This document shows, one piece after another, positions 59,436 to 64,000 of a DNA stretch of 64,000 bases. Source of the stretch: Piscicola geometra. Taxonomy: Eukaryota; Annelida; Clitellata; Hirudinida; Piscicolidae. The DNA lies in NCBI GenBank assembly GCA_943735955.1, contig OX030958.1:5189626-5253625 (forward strand), in the 5' to 3' direction. Each line of letters starts with the position of its first letter. Positions within the stretch are counted from its first letter, which is position 1. The translations under genes were made by a program, and so were the position numbers. The notes beneath the pieces were generated by a model. The model had not been told where the DNA came from and did no database searches. It was given only the letters and a program-made list of their open reading frames with translations.

Positions 59436-62400
59436 AGTAGATGTTTTTAAGTTGGAATACATTTATTTTTACTGAACAGACAAAACCATTAATAAATTCT
59501 TTTTACAAAGTCTTTTTGCTCGGGTTAGACTTTATATGATAGAAAAAAAAGTATTCACTATTATTTTCATCAAAATCGAATTTTCAAAATAAAAATCAAG
59601 TCAACAGTCTGAAACTACTATCTTTTCAACTTCTCAGTGACACAGAACTTAAATAGAAAAACAATTCAAAAAATTATATAAACATTATATAAATTATATA
59701 AACATATAAACGTGTACCAAAATATCTCTACTTATGTACTGACATCTAAAAAACGCATTAGTTTAATTAGTGACCGTGCCAAGTGATCGACTACATTGAT
59801 AAATAAAGAACGCAATGAAAATTCTCCTTGCATATTTATATAAACAGATAAACTTTTTAATCACACACTAACACATTAAATCACATAGAAGTATACACAG
59901 ATATTTATAATGAAATACAAGCATGTTTTATTGAATATCATATCTTTAAGATCGTGAGAATGAGGAAAGCAAGTTGTTTGCCAATTGTTTTGCTGTGGTA
60001 TTCAATGCTTGTTACGATAATGAACCATAGGATTGCTTTTGTCAATTCAGTAGATCTTTATTTCGAATGTTTAATAATTTAATATTTTAACGCTTACTTT
60101 ATTTGAATTTTTTGGGAAAAAATAGCGAAATTATTTTACTTGGAAACGTCAGCTCTCCAGTCTCACATTTTTTATTTTATACCTTAAATAGAATAATGAT
60201 TCTTTTCTAAAATTTAATTTTTTAAAATTTTTTACCTTTGAAATCGTTTTATTCTTTATCACCAATCATAAGAAAGAAATAGCAAAACCAACCAAATCAA
60301 TGCATTTAAATGATGACTCACTAACCACTACAGATCTCATAAGCATAATCATTGCATTCGGCCTTCTCATAATCAATCATACCCTGTTTAATTTATTATT
60401 TTTTATTGTCATATTTTTCATTATTTTCTTATCATCATCACCACAACTGCTTCGGCCACAGTCGCTAACACCTGGGCATTTCATAAATTCGAAATAATTA
60501 GTATATAGACTATATAGTATCTATACAACATTAGCCAAATTTATTTCTTCAGCATACATAATGATATTGGTAAAATAATAATTATCTCTTCAAATAACAC
60601 TTTAGTCGCAGTATCAGATCAACCATCTGTTTGAGTTTTTTTGGAGTTAAAATGAGTGCATTTGAACTCATGTATACTTTTACGTTTTCTCGCATCTGAA
60701 AAAACTTTGATTGAGTCTTAAATGTAACTTTGAAGCAAAGAGGGTGAAAACTGAAATAAGGTTAAAAAGATATGGGTTTGAAATCTTCATGACATGCTAT
60801 CGAAATTTAAAAAACCAAATAACGAAGTTTTTTTGATTAATTTCTTTTTCTGAAAACACTCTTGATCATTTGTTTGGAATCATGTTTCTTGTTAGGAATA
60901 ACATAATATAAATTTATTTTTTACGTATTTTAATGCCTGATAGTTATATTATAATTAAATGCATTTAATTTCTAAAGTACATTCACACGATGTTCGCTAA
61001 TTTCCAATTACGACTGTCACAAACGGTCGATTTTTCTGTTCTTAAAAATTTCTTTTTCGAAGAAACGTAGGTATATGTTTCAACATTTTTCATTCCATTA
61101 GTTATTTCTCATATTTATTTTTTCCTTAATTTAATGCTTTTGGTTAGATTATATTAGATTTTGATTTGATCCTTACCCCAACTAACGCCGATGTTGCGTT
61201 TTCACAAAGTCAAATTCTATATTTCTGTATATTTTCACACAGAATTTGTACCTTTATGTAAATAGTTAAATAATTTTGTTTTCAACTTTTCAAATTAATA
61301 GTCTTTATTTTCTATTCTAACTATTTTCCGAGTACCTGACCCATTTATTGGGTACCCATTGCTTTGTCTAATTTAAATGCAAAAAAAACTTATCTAACAT
61401 TTCAAATAAAGTTCTGTTAAATACGATAAAACTTTCAATGAGGGTTCATTGAATTAATAAGTTCTTCCTAAGCAAAAAAAATTCTCACTTAAAATGCTTC
61501 TTTATGTTGCAAACATTTATTCTACTTAAATCTGTATTTTACCCTGCATTAATTAATTTTCCGTTGTGACATCTACGCATTAAACAATGCTGCAATGCCG
61601 ACAATAAATTACGTTAACAATACAAGCCTAGACGTAAACATAAAATTTATTTTATAATTAGACATTAAATCCTGATTTGAATAAGCGGCAACAGATGTTT
61701 TTTTTGAGTAATATTCACAAAAAAATTTCGATTGAAATATTTTGAGGTGTAAGAGATTTGAAACCTTAATTTTATAAATTTTTAGGTAAAAGTAATAATA
61801 TCATTGAAATAAATATTTTCCACTTAAATAATAAAATTAACCTAATAAATTAATTGCTTTATAAAATCTATTTGATAAAATAGATCTTCAACTTTAAAGT
61901 CTTATCTTCTAACTGAATCTTGATATTTCATGAGTATATTGATAAATGATTATGGGTTGTAGGTGGGCTGTTGTTATAGAACTAGAAAACAAAGTTTGTC
62001 AAATTAAAATTTGCAAGCCGAAGTTTTATGAATTTTTACATACAAATAATAAAGATAGCATAAATAAATATGAATTAAACGCGTATAGCTTTAAAAAAGT
62101 TGCTTTATTAGAACATTATCTCATCGACTCGTAACCTCTCAGATATCACCGAGTTTGTTTATCGATAATGTCTCAACCTATTCTGAAAACAAATGATTTT
62201 AAGTATATTTAAATATATTTATTCTCAAGTGCACTGCCCACCTACTACTTGGTTTGCTTAAGCGACGAAGGACGGGAGCACTGGGGCTTATAACATTGTA
62301 CTTAAAGCACGGTTTATTGGTCACTATAAACACGTATATTATTTTTTTTAATGATTTACACACATATAAATTATTTATTTATATATAAAAATAAATAATA

Positions 62401-63039
62401 AATTAAAATATAAACATTTAGAAAAAGTTTAATAATCATTTAGAAAAAGTTTAATAATCATTTAGAAAAAGTTTAATAATCATTTAGAAAAAGTTTAATA
62501 ATCATTTAGATAAAGTTTAATAATCATTTAGAAAAAGTTTAATAATCATTTAGAAAAAGTTTAATAATCATTTAGAAAAAGTTTAATAATCATTTAGAAA
62601 AAGGTAGAGCTCAAAAAACCTATATCATACTTTATAATTTTCCTAGCATTATAAATAGAAAAATTAGATAAATAAAATTCAAGTTGGAATTTTAAAAATC
62701 ATTATTATAGAAACACGAATAAATAAGATTAAAAAATCGAATTATAATAAATGAATGATAGAATAGAAGCGCCCCCTCCCCCATGTGAATTTAAACTGAA
62801 ACACAATAAACGAAATATGACTGACAGACACAATAACGAAGTTTAATTGAAGTCATAAATATGAAATGTTTATTCTGTTATTAGGAAGTTTAAATGATGA
62901 AATTATAATAACCAATAAACAACCAATGAAATTATAAATATACATTCAATATTAAATTATTTTTTGAATTAAATATTATAGCAGCAGCCGTTAATATTTG
63001 AGAACCGTCTACCAATATATTATGAATATTGTAAATGTA
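59436..63039. other. Intergenic region between GPR89 and the cadherin-like gene
   Basis: Should contain the cadherin promoter and 5' UTR. AT-rich; the only notable structures are a 22-bp tandem array (62.4 kb) and a GC-richer patch at 60.30-60.50 kb with a 65-codon plus frame that could not be tied to a gene. Confidence 0.5.
62416..62604. repeat. 22-bp tandem array, 8 full units plus a partial
   Basis: Unit ATTTAGAAAAAGTTTAATAA plus TC, repeated head to tail. Seven of the eight full units are identical; the fifth has one A-to-T change (TAGATAAAG). A partial ninth unit ends the array at 62604. Confidence 0.95.
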
Positions 63040-63045
63040 TTTATT
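63040..63045 (-). terminator. Likely polyadenylation signal of GPR89
   Basis: AATAAA on the minus strand about 70 bases after the GPR89 stop codon (63114-63116). Confidence 0.55.
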
Positions 63046-63113
63046 AAACTAAAAACTTGAAACAAAATAATGTACACCTTTGTCCCTTCCAACCCCACCT
63101 CTTTTCCCACTTC

Positions 63114-63816
63114 TTACGGGTACTTATTAATGTCTTCAAGGGGTGACTGTTTGTGCACAGTGTACAGAAATGCAATACTGGTAAGAGCGCTGATGAGGAA
63201 TATAACGTCGAACCAGCGATGGTAGAAGTTGAACTGAAGGTCGCCGAGAACTTCTGTGATAATGGATCTGGGAGGGTTGGTGCTTGAATAGTGATGGAGA
63301 CTGGGCAAATGGGTTGAATTTAAAGTTTATAGATGTGAGATTGAGTGTGAAGAGGATTTGAAATGTTGAAAAGAGTTTAAATAATTAACAGTGGTAGCTA
63401 GCAAATTACAATAGAACTAATATTTTAAAAACTAAAAACATATTTCAAATTACTCCGAATTAAACATGTTTGAAGAAAAAAATTAAATTATTGCACCAAG
63501 ACACCTGTATTCCGAAGGAAGATTCATTCTCATGAGGAGAACGCACGAAAGAAAGTACATACCCTGAAGTTGAAAAAAAGAGTGTTCATGGATCTTTTCA
63601 AATACAAATGAAAAATTAATTTTAATGAAATTGTTGCAATTATAAATAAATATTTGAAAATCTAGAGTATGCTGTAGAAAAGGTTTGACCTCGAGAGTAA
63701 TATAAGTATTATAAGTATACTAAGGATAATACTGAAATAGTTGCACCAACCATCACTTGAGCGAGGCATAAGACGATGATGTTCGAAGACTTGCTGCTCG
63801 CTATGGCGTAGAAAAA
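63114..63816 (-). CDS. GPR89: Golgi pH regulator (GPHR/GPR89), last three exons
   Basis: Minus-strand exons 63816-63751, 63563-63505 and 63300-63114 (TAA stop) with consensus splice sites and phases 0 and 2. They encode [36 protein letters not shown], then [20 protein letters not shown] and [20 protein letters not shown]. The block [17 protein letters not shown] is near-invariant in the GPHR family. GPHR is a multi-pass Golgi/ER anion channel needed for Golgi acidification. This is its C-terminal end with the last membrane helices; the rest lies beyond the right edge. A stretch of about 10 residues ([10 protein letters not shown]) precedes the conserved SIITEVLG, where the vertebrate protein as I recall it has none. 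Confidence 0.95.
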
Positions 63817-64000
63817 CTGAAAGTGAAGCGTAGCTTGCTTACTTGGTGCGGTAGGATCATTGAAAAAAGATTTATGAAAGAATATTTAACAGTTTTAGAG
63901 TTTAAATTTAGCTTTTATTGATGATTATCAACAACAAAAAATAAAGACGAAAATTCATTAAAAAGCAACAAGCATTGGTAAGATTAGCAACCCCAATCGA

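Noticed and set aside
60300..60497. 65-codon plus-strand ORF with a hydrophobic core
   Set aside because: No start context, splice partner or family resemblance; one isolated hydrophobic frame is expected by chance.

Overview
The window is nuclear DNA from an animal. It is very AT-rich, coding sequence is split into short exons of about 45-300 bp bounded by GT...AG, and recognisable metazoan extracellular modules (SUEL lectin, CUB, sushi, cadherin) are present. Non-LTR and TIR transposons, a tRNA-derived SINE family and a TTAGGG-type telomere-like tract are also present. A lophotrochozoan or other invertebrate is most likely, but the sequence does not fix the phylum. No prokaryotic, CRISPR, rRNA or plasmid features were seen. 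Most exons were found by reading splice sites and checking that codon phase carries over every junction; very few are long open frames.

Layout. (1) 2.8-9.6 kb, minus strand: exons of an unrecognised membrane protein with Asn-rich and basic C-terminal parts; two further possible minus-strand exons lie at 15.2-16.0 kb. (2) 20.1-44.1 kb, plus strand: a large multidomain single-pass receptor-like gene. In order it encodes a complete SUEL galactose/rhamnose-binding lectin domain, a CUB domain with a long low-complexity insertion, a possible C-type-lectin start, one sushi/CCP module, a transmembrane helix and a 500-residue Asn-rich cytoplasmic tail. (3) 46.2-59.4 kb, minus strand: an apparently complete 18-exon cadherin-like gene (about 703 residues) with signal peptide, degenerate cadherin repeats, one transmembrane helix and a tail of about 130 residues. 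It converges on gene 2. (4) 63.1-63.8 kb, minus strand: the last three exons of the Golgi pH regulator GPHR/GPR89, running off the right edge.

Mobile DNA. The second cadherin intron holds a TIR transposon that was itself split by an apparently intact 4.3-kb LINE with two overlapping open ORFs. A second TIR-element copy sits in the intron after the SUEL exons of gene 2, and a third, internally deleted copy opens the window in reverse. A non-autonomous hAT element of 1.1 kb with a perfect 8-bp target duplication lies at 17.25-18.35 kb. Five copies of one tRNA-derived SINE, a 22-bp tandem array, a roughly 150-bp (AC)n tract and a diverged 140-190-bp repeat complete the repeat content.

The two best-resolved genes both encode single-pass surface proteins with adhesion modules. 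Nothing in the sequence shows that they act together.
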